The notes under the pieces: model-generated
Database searches by the model: none
Seen by the model: the letters and a program-made list of their open reading frames with translations, nothing else
Told to the model about the DNA's origin: nothing
Part shown: positions 34,753 to 44,738 of the stretch, in pieces
How positions within the stretch are numbered: the stretch's first letter is position 1
How the letters are laid out: each line of letters begins with the position of its first letter
Assembly (NCBI GenBank): GCA_013285405.1
Contig: CP053446.1
Span: 2,589,001-2,653,000, forward strand
Length of the DNA: 64,000 bases
Direction of reading: 5' to 3'
Origin: Ignavibacteriota bacterium
GTDB taxonomy: Bacteria > Bacteroidota > Ignavibacteria > Ignavibacteriales > Ignavibacteriaceae
Made by a program: the position numbers and the translations under genes

Positions 34753-35397
34753 ATGAAAAGTTTAATCAAAAAAGCGTTCGTACTCAGCTTAATTACAATC
34801 TTCTACAATCTTGCAGAAGGAATTATTTCAGTTTATTTCGGTGCGAATGATGAGACCCTTGCTTTGTTTGGTTTCGGAGTGGATAGTTTTGTTGAAGTTA
34901 TTTCCGGAATCGGAATTGCTCATCTGGTATTCAGGATGAAATATTCAAGAGTGGAAAATCGTGATGCGTTTGAAAAAACTGCTTTGAGAATTACCGGGAC
35001 TGCATTTTATTTGTTGGCGATTGGTTTAATTGTTGGATCAGTTCTCAATATTATTAATAATGTAAAACCAGAATCAACATTACCCGGAATAATTATCGCT
35101 GTGATATCCATTGCAACTATGTATTGGCTGATGACTTCGAAATTAAAAGTTGGCAAAGCATTACACTCCGATGCGATAATTGCCGATGCAAATTGTACTA
35201 AAACATGTTTTTATCTGTCATTCATTCTTCTTGTAAGCAGTGGATTGTATGCATTATTTAGTATTGCATATTTTGATATTCTTGGTTCAGTAGCAATAGC
35301 TTATTTTGCTTTCAAAGAGGGCAGAGAAGCATTTGAAAAAGTTAAGAGTGGAAAGCTGATGTGTAATTGTGAATCTGAATCTGTGTATATTGCCTGA
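34753..35397 (+). CDS. CDF-like cation transporter
   Basis: The 214-residue protein has five to six hydrophobic segments and the CDF-style motif LFGFGVDSFVEVISG near residue 40, with a second helix motif HSDAIIADANCTKTC near residue 143. Asp residues in both would bind the cation. The upstream 12 codons in the same frame lie in the terminator region and are excluded. The ATG at 34753 gives MKSLIKKA. It lacks the cytoplasmic C-terminal domain of full-size CDF proteins. Metal specificity cannot be told. Confidence 0.7.
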   Translation: MKSLIKKAFVLSLITIFYNLAEGIISVYFGANDETLALFGFGVDSFVEVISGIGIAHLVFRMKYSRVENRDAFEKTALRITGTAFYLLAIGLIVGSVLNIINNVKPESTLPGIIIAVISIATMYWLMTSKLKVGKALHSDAIIADANCTKTCFYLSFILLVSSGLYALFSIAYFDILGSVAIAYFAFKEGREAFEKVKSGKLMCNCESESVYIA

Positions 35398-35421
35398 GTC
35401 ATTTAAATAATATAATAACAT

Positions 35422-35796
35422 TTGAATAGACTTTTACCATTAATAATAATTTTAGCTGAACATACCCTGACTCCAATTAATAAAATACTGTCAATCATAA
35501 TATTAGCAGGACTTGTCTTCAATTTCACTCATTCAGAAATTATTGATCAGATTGAAGGAAACAGCGAATGTAAAACTATGTTTGATTATTGTACGCTCGT
35601 CAAATCAGCTTCGATAAGTACTTACTCTGTTAATAAAATTCTGGGGAATGATTATTTCTTAATAGATATTATCTATCAGGATGATACTTACCATTCTCAA
35701 AACTCAAATGCATTTTATCAAAAGCATCAGAATTTTAATTTTCATCATTTAGAAAATCCTGCAATTCATATTATTAACCAATCATTTCTTATCTGA
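35422..35796 (+). CDS. Unknown small protein before the Czc operon
   Basis: An open frame of 124 codons starting with TTG, with one hydrophobic stretch near residues 20-36 and few recognisable motifs (two Cys in SECKTMFDYC, several His in the C-terminal half). It stands directly before a TolC-adaptor-RND set, in the same relative position as the Cys-rich protein before cusA, and both end in a short hydrophobic LI tail. The start is uncertain and no family is recognised. It could be a diverged relative or a non-coding open frame. Confidence 0.4.
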   Translation: MNRLLPLIIILAEHTLTPINKILSIIILAGLVFNFTHSEIIDQIEGNSECKTMFDYCTLVKSASISTYSVNKILGNDYFLIDIIYQDDTYHSQNSNAFYQKHQNFNFHHLENPAIHIINQSFLI

Positions 35797-35872
35797 TTTT
35801 TACCGGTCAACTTATCTAATCCAGCTATTGGCTTTCTGCCGATTGACATAATATTAACATTCAGGAATATCT

Positions 35873-37129
35873 ATGAACAAAATATTTATCTTGTTTATAT
35901 CTATAAGTTTATTTTTGTATGGATATGCACAGGATTTAAACGAGAGTAACAGTATCACTTTAACCGAAGCGATTGAAATCGGATTAAAAAATAATCCGGT
36001 TATCAAATCTGCTTATGAAAATATTTCAGCAGTTGAAGGAAAATTCTGGAGCGGGATATCTTTACCATCTCCGGAAATAGGTGTCAGCTATGAATTTGTT
36101 CCGCTTGGTTCGGGTTTAAACAATTACGAAGAACGAACTTTTGGAATCAGTCAGGCATTTGAATTTCCCACAAATTATTTTTTAAGAGGTTCTATCTCTG
36201 GTGATGAAAATGATATCGCTTACTTAAATTTTAAGCAGAGTGAAATTCAGATCACTCGTCAGATAAAAACTGCATACTACAATGTACTTGCAAAGCAAAA
36301 ACTTCTTGCGATTGCAAAAGAGAATCTGCAAATCGCTGATGATTTTTCTAAGAAAGCTGAAATAAGATATAATGTTGGCGAAGGAACTAATCTTGAAAGA
36401 TTAACAGCAAAAGTTCAGTTTACTGAAGCAAAGAATATTCTGGCTCTTGCTCAGAATGAATTGAAATCTTCTTTCGCCGAATTGAATTATTCATTAGGGT
36501 ACAGCAGACTCTCAGATGAAAAATTTATTTTAATCGATAGCCTTGCTTTTTCAAAATTCGATACTCTGTCATTTGAAAATTTGTATCACCTTTCATTAAG
36601 CTCAAACCAGCAGATAAAAATATCCGAACTAAACGTCAATGCTTTGTCAACAGAGAGAACTCTTGCATGGTCTTCTTTACTTCCTGGTTTTAACATTTCA
36701 TATTTCAGGCAAAGTCTGGGAAGTGATAATAATTATTACGGAGCTTCGCTTGATATTTCTGTTCCGCTTTGGTTTCTTTTTGATAACCGTGGTCAGATAC
36801 AATACGCTTCTGCAAAAGTTAATATCGCTGAATCTGAGTTGGTATCAGTGAAGAACGAAGTTTATCTCAATCTGACAAATGCATATAACGATTATTCAAA
36901 TAACCTGCAGCAGGTCAGTCTTTATCAAGAACATATTTTACCGCAGGCAGAAGAAGTTTATCGCTCAGCTTCCGCAAGCTACGATGCTGGTGAGATTACC
37001 TATATTGAATATCTGCAGGCACGTCAAACTATAATATCCTCAGAGAAAAATTATACTGAAGCATTACTTAATTATTATCGTTCGATATTTTCTCTCGAAG
37101 AGATTGTCGGACAAAAACTTTTGAACTAA
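35873..37129 (+). CDS. czcC: CzcC-like outer membrane efflux protein
   Basis: The 418-residue TolC-family protein has a signal peptide (YGYAQ near residue 20), the NNPVIKSA motif near residue 37 and two helical repeats. It would form the outer-membrane channel for the second RND system. It is the first gene of czcCBA, with 16 bases to the adaptor. No SD stronger than GGAA is visible. Confidence 0.85.
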   Translation: MNKIFILFISISLFLYGYAQDLNESNSITLTEAIEIGLKNNPVIKSAYENISAVEGKFWSGISLPSPEIGVSYEFVPLGSGLNNYEERTFGISQAFEFPTNYFLRGSISGDENDIAYLNFKQSEIQITRQIKTAYYNVLAKQKLLAIAKENLQIADDFSKKAEIRYNVGEGTNLERLTAKVQFTEAKNILALAQNELKSSFAELNYSLGYSRLSDEKFILIDSLAFSKFDTLSFENLYHLSLSSNQQIKISELNVNALSTERTLAWSSLLPGFNISYFRQSLGSDNNYYGASLDISVPLWFLFDNRGQIQYASAKVNIAESELVSVKNEVYLNLTNAYNDYSNNLQQVSLYQEHILPQAEEVYRSASASYDAGEITYIEYLQARQTIISSEKNYTEALLNYYRSIFSLEEIVGQKLLN

Positions 37130-37145
37130 TATGAAGGAGTTTTAA

Positions 37146-38339
37146 GTGGAAATAAAATTATTAAAAATCATTCTTGCGACCATTATTTCACTGTCATTGA
37201 TGAGGTGTGGTAGTGAAGAACAAGTACACGATGAGCATTCTGAAGAAAGTCATCACGAAGAATCACATTCTGAATCGATAATGATACCGGAGGTATCTAT
37301 AAAAGAAATTGGTTTAAAAACTGAAACTGTTACATTAAAACCTTTTACTGGCTTAATGAAGATTCCGGCAATAGTCACAACGAATCAGAATTTTGAGGCT
37401 CAGGTCGGTTCTTTGGTTCAGGGACGTGTTCACAAGGTTTTTGTAAATGCTGGTGATTATGTAAAAGCAGGTCAGGAATTGATGCTCGTTGAAGGATTGG
37501 AAATCGGTGAAATAAAAGCTGGCTATTTAAAAGCAAAAGCAAATCTTGATTTTCATCTGGCAAACTTTGAACGGCAGAAAAAGCTTATCGAACAAAATGT
37601 TGGCTCTCAGAAATCATTTCTCGAGTCGCAGGCTGAATATGAAAAAGCACTCGCAGAATTTAATGCAGAAGATAAAAAAATTCACTCGATCGGATTAAAT
37701 GATGAAGATGTTCTCAACGGAAATGGTAATCATCCTGATCAACATACTTCAGGAACCTTACCTGTGAAAGCACCAATTGATGGAATAGTTGTTGAAAGAA
37801 ATGTTGTTATCGGTCAGTTGGTTGATGGAACTACAAATGCATTTAAAATAATAAGCACTGCTTCCGTTTGGATTGATGGTCAGATTTATGAAAAAGATTT
37901 TTCAAGAATAAATCAAAAAACAAAAGTTGATTTTATCTCATCAACATATCCCGGTGAAAAATTCAGCGGCTCAATTATAAATATTGGTCAGACAATAGAT
38001 GAAAGATCCAGAACGATTACAATCAGGGCTGAATTCAGAAATCCGGATAGAAGATTAAAACCACAAATGTTTGGCGAAATGCTTATCCCATCAAATGAAA
38101 ATTCGACAGCAATTCTTATTCCTGCTGAATCAATTATAAAAATTGAAAATCAGGATTATGTATTTGTTCGGTTAGAAGATTATTCATTTCAAAAACGGAA
38201 AGTAGTTCCGGGTTCTTTAATGAATGAATTAATTGAGATCAAGGAAGGATTAAATGAAAATGAGCAGGTCGTTATCAAAGGAGCTTTTTATCTGAAATCT
38301 GAATCACTAAAAGATCAATTAGAGGAGCATGATCACTGA
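37146..38339 (+). CDS. czcB: CzcB-like RND periplasmic adaptor (lipoprotein)
   Basis: The 397-residue HlyD-family protein starts with GTG at 37146, 7 bases after AAGGAG. A lipobox LMRC near residue 21 is followed by a His/Glu-rich segment (HDEHSEESHHEESHSES) typical of zinc, cobalt or cadmium adaptors. Barrel-sandwich and beta-barrel domains follow, and the C-terminus again carries EEHDH. Its stop overlaps the czcA start by one base (TGATG), implying translational coupling. Confidence 0.88.
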   Translation: MEIKLLKIILATIISLSLMRCGSEEQVHDEHSEESHHEESHSESIMIPEVSIKEIGLKTETVTLKPFTGLMKIPAIVTTNQNFEAQVGSLVQGRVHKVFVNAGDYVKAGQELMLVEGLEIGEIKAGYLKAKANLDFHLANFERQKKLIEQNVGSQKSFLESQAEYEKALAEFNAEDKKIHSIGLNDEDVLNGNGNHPDQHTSGTLPVKAPIDGIVVERNVVIGQLVDGTTNAFKIISTASVWIDGQIYEKDFSRINQKTKVDFISSTYPGEKFSGSIINIGQTIDERSRTITIRAEFRNPDRRLKPQMFGEMLIPSNENSTAILIPAESIIKIENQDYVFVRLEDYSFQKRKVVPGSLMNELIEIKEGLNENEQVVIKGAFYLKSESLKDQLEEHDH

Positions 38340-41300
38340 TGCTTGAAAAAATAATTTCATATACTTTGAAGCAGAAAGGATTTGTAATATTCCTTTCTCT
38401 TACAATTGTCATGTTCGGTATTTATTCGTTTGTGAAGTTGCCAATTGATGCGTTTCCTGATGTAACAAATATTCAGGTAGAAGTTGTGAGCTATGCAGAT
38501 GGTTTGTCCGCAATTGAAATTGAGCGATCAGTTACTTATCCGATTGAAATGTCAATGCGTGGTTTACCTGGTGTAAAGCAAATGCGTTCAGTTACAAAAT
38601 TTGGTCTGTCACTCATCACAATTGTGTTCGAAGATGACATGGATATTTATTTTGCACGCCAGCTTGTTTTTGAAAGACTCAATGAAGCGAAAGAAAATGT
38701 TCCTGATGGTGTGGAAGTTTCGATGGGTCCGGTTGCAACCGTGATGGGCGAGATTTATCAATTCACACTCAATGGTAAAATGCCTGAGGATACTTCCGAA
38801 CGACAAAAATATTTCACTGAGTTAAGAACATTGCAGGAATGGATTGTAACTCCATTGTTAAAAAATGTTCCCGGAGTAAATGAGATAAATTCTTTCGGCG
38901 GTTATTTCAAACAATACCAGGTGATTGTGTATCCTGATAAGCTGCTCAAATATGATATAACAGTTGACGATGTATTCACGTCAATCGAAAACAATAATAA
39001 AAATGTAGGCGGTAGCATAATTGAAAGATATTCGGAACAATATATCGTCAGAGGAGTTGGTCTTATAAAGAATATTCCTGACCTCGAAAATATTGTACTT
39101 AAATCTTATAACGGAACTCCTGTTTATGTAAAAAATGTTGCGGATGTGCAAATTGGTGAAGCAGTGAGGCAGGGAGCTGCTATAATAAATGGCAAGGAGG
39201 AAGCAGTTGGTGGAATTGTTATGATGCTGCGAGGTGAAAACAGCCGCGAGGTTGTTGGTCGTGTTAAGGAAAAGGTAAAAGAAATAAATGATAACAATAT
39301 TCTTCCTGACGGAATTAAAATCGTTCCCTACTATGACCGGACAGATATCGTTGATGCGAGTGTGAGTACAGTAACAACGGCATTGATTGAAGGCTCCATA
39401 CTTGTATTAATTATTCTTTATCTCCTTCTAAGAAGTTTTCGTGGTTCAGTTGTTGTACTTATTGCTCTCCCGCTTTCATTACTAACCACCTTCATTGTTA
39501 TGAAATTAGTTGGCTTAAGCGCAAATCTTATGTCGCTTGGCGGATTAGCCATCTCAATAGGAATGATAATAGATGCAACGATCATCCAGGTTGAAAATGT
39601 CCAGCGTCATTTAAGTGAGAATGGTCATCCCGAAAGAAAATTTTCGACAGTCTTGAAAGCAGTGCTCGAAGTAAGAAAACCAAGCATTTTTGGTGAACTA
39701 ATTATTGCAGTAACTTTTATTCCCGTTCTTTCTCTTGAAGGAATAGAAGGGAAAATGTTTGGTCCGCTTGCTCTGACGGTCGCAATTGCACTTTTATCAT
39801 CATTATTTCTTTCCATCTTTGTTATTCCTGTACTTTGTGCAATATTTTTAAAATCTGAACAGGAAAAAGAAAGTGTGATAATGAAATTTTTGAAAAGACG
39901 ATACATTCCTGTTCTGCAGTATTGTATGAGAAAAAGAAAATCAATGCTGGCAGTTGCAGGAATTTTTCTTGTAGTATCTCTGATTATTCTTCCGCGTTTA
40001 GGTACAGAATTCATCCCGATTATGGATGAAGGATCTTTTGATATGGATGTTGCTCTTTTACCAGGAGTATCTTTGGAAAAAGCATTGGAAATAAACAAAC
40101 TTGTTGGTGAAAAATTGAAAAAGTTTCCTGAACTCAAAACTGTTGTTTCCAGAACGGGTCAAACAGGAGTTGCGCTTGATACACGCGGTGTTGACAAAAC
40201 AGGATACGTTGGAGTGTTCTATCCAAAAGATGAATGGGTAAGTATTAAAAGCCGTGATGTTATTACTAATGAAATGAGACAATCAATTGAAGAGATTCCG
40301 GGAATCGGTATTGGATTTAGCCAACCTATTCAGTGCAGGATTGATGAAATTGTTGCCGGAACACGTGCACAATTAATTATAAAACTTTTTGGTGAAGATA
40401 TTAATCTGCTTAAAAGCAAAGCTGATGAAATCGCACGCATTCTCTCAAAAGTTGATGGTGTAACTGATCTGCTGACTGAAAAAGTATCCGGTCAGCCGTA
40501 TCTTACAATAGAAACAGACAGAAGTAAAATTGCACGCTATGGTTTGAATATAAATGATGTTCAAAAAATAATTGAGGTAGCAATTGCTGGAAAATCAGCT
40601 TCAAAATTTTATGAAGAGAATCGTAATTTTGATATTATTGTTCGTCTTCCGGAAGAAAACCGCAATTCCATAGAAACCATCGGAAATATTTTGATTCCAA
40701 CAAATTCAGAATTAAAAATTCCACTCAGTCAGCTTGCAGAAATTTCACTGAGTGAAGGTCCGGTTCAGATTAGCCGCGAAGATGGTTTGCGAAGAATTGG
40801 TATCGAAATGAATATTTCCGGAAGAGATATTGGCAGCTTTGTTAAAGAAGCAAAAGAAAAGATCAAAGAAAATGTTGATCTTCCAGCCGGATATTTTTTA
40901 ACATGGGGCGGACAGTTTGAAAATCAGCAGCGCGCAATGGCTAAACTTATGATCATCGGACCTGTTGCAGTCGGACTGATCCTGCTTTTATTGTTTGTAA
41001 CTTTTCGATCTTTAAGATTAGCGTTACTTGTTATTTCAAATTTGCCATTTGCATTAATTGGTGGTGTGTTATCATTATGGATATCAGGTTTATATTTATC
41101 AGTTCCTGCTTCAGTCGGCTTTATCGTATTATTTGGTGTTGCAGTGTTGAATGGGGTGGTACTTGTATCTTACATCGCTCAATTACGTGATGAAGAAGGA
41201 CTTAGCATTAACGATGCTATTCTAAAAGGAAGTGTTAACAGATTAAGACCTGTTTTGATGACAGCTTCCATCGCAGTGTTTAGTTTGCTCCCCATGTTAT

Positions 41301-41446
41301 TTACAACCGGCACTGGTTCTGAAATACAAAAACCACTTGCAACTGTTGTAGTTGGCGGTTTGATTACATCAACACTTTTAACACTGCTTCTGATTCCATC
41401 TATGTACAGCTGGTTTGAAAAGAAAAAAGTCAAAAATGGAATGTAA
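38339..41446 (+). CDS. czcA: CzcA-type heavy-metal RND efflux pump
   Basis: The 1035-residue RND transporter has normal CzcA length, LPIDAFPDVTNIQVEV near residue 34 and an acidic residue in the TM4 region (GMIIDATIIQVEN), part of the proton relay. It lacks the Met-rich loop of the first pump. This and the His-rich partner suggest divalent cations such as Zn, Co, Cd or Ni. Specificity is inferred from family features only. It completes the czcCBA operon. Confidence 0.92.
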   Translation: MLEKIISYTLKQKGFVIFLSLTIVMFGIYSFVKLPIDAFPDVTNIQVEVVSYADGLSAIEIERSVTYPIEMSMRGLPGVKQMRSVTKFGLSLITIVFEDDMDIYFARQLVFERLNEAKENVPDGVEVSMGPVATVMGEIYQFTLNGKMPEDTSERQKYFTELRTLQEWIVTPLLKNVPGVNEINSFGGYFKQYQVIVYPDKLLKYDITVDDVFTSIENNNKNVGGSIIERYSEQYIVRGVGLIKNIPDLENIVLKSYNGTPVYVKNVADVQIGEAVRQGAAIINGKEEAVGGIVMMLRGENSREVVGRVKEKVKEINDNNILPDGIKIVPYYDRTDIVDASVSTVTTALIEGSILVLIILYLLLRSFRGSVVVLIALPLSLLTTFIVMKLVGLSANLMSLGGLAISIGMIIDATIIQVENVQRHLSENGHPERKFSTVLKAVLEVRKPSIFGELIIAVTFIPVLSLEGIEGKMFGPLALTVAIALLSSLFLSIFVIPVLCAIFLKSEQEKESVIMKFLKRRYIPVLQYCMRKRKSMLAVAGIFLVVSLIILPRLGTEFIPIMDEGSFDMDVALLPGVSLEKALEINKLVGEKLKKFPELKTVVSRTGQTGVALDTRGVDKTGYVGVFYPKDEWVSIKSRDVITNEMRQSIEEIPGIGIGFSQPIQCRIDEIVAGTRAQLIIKLFGEDINLLKSKADEIARILSKVDGVTDLLTEKVSGQPYLTIETDRSKIARYGLNINDVQKIIEVAIAGKSASKFYEENRNFDIIVRLPEENRNSIETIGNILIPTNSELKIPLSQLAEISLSEGPVQISREDGLRRIGIEMNISGRDIGSFVKEAKEKIKENVDLPAGYFLTWGGQFENQQRAMAKLMIIGPVAVGLILLLLFVTFRSLRLALLVISNLPFALIGGVLSLWISGLYLSVPASVGFIVLFGVAVLNGVVLVSYIAQLRDEEGLSINDAILKGSVNRLRPVLMTASIAVFSLLPMLFTTGTGSEIQKPLATVVVGGLITSTLLTLLLIPSMYSWFEKKKVKNGM

Positions 41447-41613
41447 GATTTGAGGGGATGCCATTTAATTAATTCATTCTGAAATATGCCGTGCTGCAGT
41501 TATCAAAATAAAGTTATGTGCTTAAGTTTGATTATGCACTGGAGGAAATGCTGTCACGATATGAATAAAAATTGTCAAAAGAAATAAATTGAATATATTT
41601 ATCAGTAATAAAA

Positions 41614-42513
41614 ATGACGCATAATCATTCACATACACACAATACTGAGAATTATAGCAGAGCTTTTATAATTGGCATAGCTCTTAATTTTATTTATATC
41701 CTTATAGAGGTAGTGTATGGTGTTATGATAAACTCAATGGCATTAATTGCCGATGCCGGTCATAACTTTAGTGATGTGCTTGGACTTCTTCTCGCCTGGG
41801 GAGCTGCTTATCTGGCTAAAAGTGCTGCAACAAAAAAAAGAACTTACGGTTTCAGAAAATCAACAATACTTGCTGCACTGTTCAATGCAATATTATTATT
41901 GATTGCCGTTGGTGCAATAGCTATTGAAGCAGTCAGAAAATTTTTTTCCCCAGAACCTGTTCAGGGTTCCGTTATGATGATTGTTGCAGCGATTGGTGTT
42001 GTGGTGAATGCTGTTACTGCATTTCTGTTCATTAAAGGCAGAGAAAAAGATTTGAACATTCATGGTGCTTTTCTTCATATGGCTGCTGATGCCGGAGTTT
42101 CTCTCGGAGTTGTACTTGCAGGACTAATCATTGTTTCAACAGGTTGGCTCTGGGTTGATCCTGCAATTAGTCTTGTTATCGTCGTTGTCATCACAGTTGG
42201 GACATGGGGATTACTCAGAGATTCTTTTCATCTTTCTATGGATGCTGTGCCGAAAGGAATAGATCTGAATCAAGTTTCTGATTATCTCCAATCAATTAAT
42301 GGAGTCAAGGAAGTTCATGATTTACACATCTGGGCAATGAGCACTACGGAAATTGCTTTAACTGCACATCTCGTAATTCCTGATGAAACCAAAGATGATT
42401 TCTTTCTGAAAAAGATTTGTGTTGAACTGCACTCACGTTTTGGGATAGAACATTCAACAATTCAGGTTGAAAAATCGGCGCAGAGTGCAAATTGTGAGCA
42501 CCGAAACGTTTAG
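41614..42513 (+). CDS. czcD: CzcD-type cation diffusion facilitator
   Basis: The 299-residue CDF protein starts with a His-rich tail (MTHNHSHTHNTENY). It has the first metal site DAGHNFSD near residues 46-53, the second HMAADAGVS near residue 152, and a C-terminal cytoplasmic domain with HDLHIWAMS. It exports Zn or related ions from the cytosol to the periplasm, where CzcCBA could pick them up. It lies 167 bases after czcA, in a gap where no feature was seen. Confidence 0.9.
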   Translation: MTHNHSHTHNTENYSRAFIIGIALNFIYILIEVVYGVMINSMALIADAGHNFSDVLGLLLAWGAAYLAKSAATKKRTYGFRKSTILAALFNAILLLIAVGAIAIEAVRKFFSPEPVQGSVMMIVAAIGVVVNAVTAFLFIKGREKDLNIHGAFLHMAADAGVSLGVVLAGLIIVSTGWLWVDPAISLVIVVVITVGTWGLLRDSFHLSMDAVPKGIDLNQVSDYLQSINGVKEVHDLHIWAMSTTEIALTAHLVIPDETKDDFFLKKICVELHSRFGIEHSTIQVEKSAQSANCEHRNV

Positions 42514-42555
42514 CAGCTCTGCAAATCATATATTCCCAATATAATTTCTTTATTT

Positions 42556-42727
42556 CGTCCCTTACGGGACTTTCAGTTTTTGATATGATTATCGTGTTTT
42601 ATAAATATTATGTCCCTAACGGGACAAAAAAACTTTTTATATTTGTTTAACACTGCAAAAATCCCGCAGGGATTTAATAATTATAGACATGTTTCCAACC
42701 GTATGAATAAAAGTCCCGTCAGGGACG
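42556..42727. repeat. MITE-like element of about 172 bases made of GGGAC hairpins
   Basis: The ends are near-perfect inverted repeats: CGTCCCTTACGGGACTT (from 42556) and AAGTCCCGTCAGGGACG (42711-42727), and each end is itself a hairpin. Two further hairpins lie inside: TGTCCC-TAAC-GGGACA (42611-42626) and AAATCCC-GCA-GGGATTT (42659-42675). No coding frame is present. It fills the 320-base gap between czcD and the aminotransferase gene and resembles repeats mobilised in trans by REP-type transposases. Confidence 0.65.
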
Positions 42728-42833
42728 ACATGGCTTTTCATCAATAAGCAATTTAGAAATTCATTTGCACAACTAAGCATTATTATCCTTAAATTTCGTT
42801 AGTAATTTTCCTCTGATTATTAGGAGATTTCTG

Positions 42834-44153
42834 ATGAAAGACACACCAATCAACTACGAAATAGTTTCAAAAAAAATAAAAGAAAGCCGTATTGAAAAAA
42901 TTGGTACGGCATCTATTCGCGAATTAAAAAAACTTGTTGATGATATAGAAAAGTCAACCGGTGAAAGATTCGTACGAATGGAAATGGGAATTCCGGGATT
43001 ACCTGCTGCGGAAATTGGAATTAATGCCGAGATTGAAGCAATGAGAAAAGGTATCGCCAATACTTATCCGGATATTCAGGGAATTCCACAATTAAAAACA
43101 GAAGCTTCCCGTTTTGTAAAATTATTTTTGAATATTGATGTTGATCCGGAAGGTTGTATTCCCACTGTTGGTTCGATGCAGGGAAGTTTTGCTTCCTTCC
43201 TGATTACCAGCCGGATGAACGCCAGACAAGATACAATTCTCTTTCTTGATCCGGGATTTCCGGTTCATAAACAACAACTAAAAGTTCTCGGACAGAAGTT
43301 TGAAACTTTTGATGTGTATGATTTTCGCGGCGATAAATTAAAAGCCAAAATTGAATCGTATTTATCAAAAGGAAATATTGCTGCAATGCTTTATTCCAAT
43401 CCTAATAATCCTTCCTGGATTTGTTTTACGGAAAAGGAATTGAAAATCATTGCTGAACTTGCTGATAAGTATAGTGTTGTTGTGCTTGAGGACCTTGCAT
43501 ACGTTGCGATGGATTTCAGAAAAGATCTTTATCATCCGGGAAAACCACCTTACCAGGCAACAGCAGCAAGATACACAGATAATTATATTTTATTTATCTC
43601 GAGTTCCAAAGCTTTCAGTTATGCCGGGCAAAGGATCGGACTTTTGATTATGTCAGATAAACTCTATGAAAAAAAATGTCCTGATTTAAAAAGATATTAT
43701 ACAACTGATATTTTCGGAAGAGCAATGATTTTTGGAACAGTTTATCCTTTGAGTGCCGGTGTTACACATTCCGTTCAGTATGCATTTGCAGCAATGCTTA
43801 AAGCAGCAAATGATAATGAATTTAATTTTGTGGAGATTGTAAAAGAATACGGTGAGAAGGCAAAGATCATGAAAAAACTTTTTACCGATAATGGTTTTTA
43901 TATTGTTTATGATAAAGATGAGAATGATCCGATTGCAGATGGATTTTATTTCACCTATGCTTATCCTGATTTCTCAGGTGAAAAACTTCTCGAAGAGATG
44001 CTTTATTACGGAATAAGTGCTATTTCACTTGCGATCACCGGAAGTCAGCGATTGGAAGGTATCAGAGCTTGCGTTTCTCTTGTTCAACGTGATCAATTTC
44101 CTGACCTGGAAAATCGCTTAAAAAAATTCCACGAAGATCATCGACCGAATTGA
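42834..44153 (+). CDS. PLP-dependent class I/II aminotransferase
   Basis: The 439-residue enzyme has the fold-type I pattern: GSMQGSFAS near residue 105, YSNPNNPSW near residue 188, ED-LAY and the PLP Lys in SSSKAFSYAGQRIG near residue 262. It transfers amino groups between amino and oxo acids. Substrate is not evident. The family includes aspartate and aromatic aminotransferases. An SD-like TAGGAG lies about 12 bases upstream. It is followed by a PTS EIIA-like gene. Confidence 0.85.
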   Translation: MKDTPINYEIVSKKIKESRIEKIGTASIRELKKLVDDIEKSTGERFVRMEMGIPGLPAAEIGINAEIEAMRKGIANTYPDIQGIPQLKTEASRFVKLFLNIDVDPEGCIPTVGSMQGSFASFLITSRMNARQDTILFLDPGFPVHKQQLKVLGQKFETFDVYDFRGDKLKAKIESYLSKGNIAAMLYSNPNNPSWICFTEKELKIIAELADKYSVVVLEDLAYVAMDFRKDLYHPGKPPYQATAARYTDNYILFISSSKAFSYAGQRIGLLIMSDKLYEKKCPDLKRYYTTDIFGRAMIFGTVYPLSAGVTHSVQYAFAAMLKAANDNEFNFVEIVKEYGEKAKIMKKLFTDNGFYIVYDKDENDPIADGFYFTYAYPDFSGEKLLEEMLYYGISAISLAITGSQRLEGIRACVSLVQRDQFPDLENRLKKFHEDHRPN

Positions 44154-44234
44154 TTCTACAAAATGTTTGTTAAACGAACTGATGATGACTAAATTCACAA
44201 TTAGAATTCAAATTATTATACCAAACATTTTATT

Positions 44235-44705
44235 ATGAAAGTTCACGAGTTACTAAGCACAGGAAATATTTTAACCAATTTCAAAAGTGTACATAAGGAT
44301 GACGTTATTAATGAACTCATCGATTTACTTAATGCTGATAGTCGGGTAACTGATCTTGAAGAAATAAGAAAATGTGTTTTTGAAAGAGAAGAAAAAATGT
44401 CAACAGGTGTTGGAAAAGGATTTGCAATTCCTCACGGCAAGACAAATTCAGTTACGGATATTATTGCTGCTTTTGGTAAAAGTGAAACTCCAATTGAGTA
44501 CGATTCCCTCGATGGAGAACCTGTTCATCTTATCTTTTTGCTTATTGGAAAAGAGACGTTACTTGCTAAACACATTAAGCTGCTAAGCAGAATCTCGAGG
44601 TTGATGAACAATGAAGAGTTCAGGAAAAAACTGATTGATGCAGATAGTCCTGAATCTATATTGAAAATATTCCATGATGAAGAACAGAGCTATTCAGATG
44701 TTTAA
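44235..44705 (+). CDS. PTS EIIA-like (PtsN/fructose type) regulatory protein
   Basis: The 156-residue protein has the EIIA domain of the fructose/nitrogen type, with the phosphorylatable His in FAIPHGKT near residue 67. No EIIB/EIIC transporter is nearby, so a regulatory role in the nitrogen PTS style is likelier than sugar uptake. It may be co-transcribed with hisS, which begins 33 bases later. Confidence 0.8.
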   Translation: MKVHELLSTGNILTNFKSVHKDDVINELIDLLNADSRVTDLEEIRKCVFEREEKMSTGVGKGFAIPHGKTNSVTDIIAAFGKSETPIEYDSLDGEPVHLIFLLIGKETLLAKHIKLLSRISRLMNNEEFRKKLIDADSPESILKIFHDEEQSYSDV

Positions 44706-44738
44706 TCAGAACATCACAAATCTATTCCTCCCAAAAAA

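Noticed and set aside
42556-42727. Possible CRISPR array from repeated GTCCC/GGGAC hairpins
   Set aside because: The hairpins differ in sequence and spacing, and no regular repeat-spacer pattern or cas gene is present.
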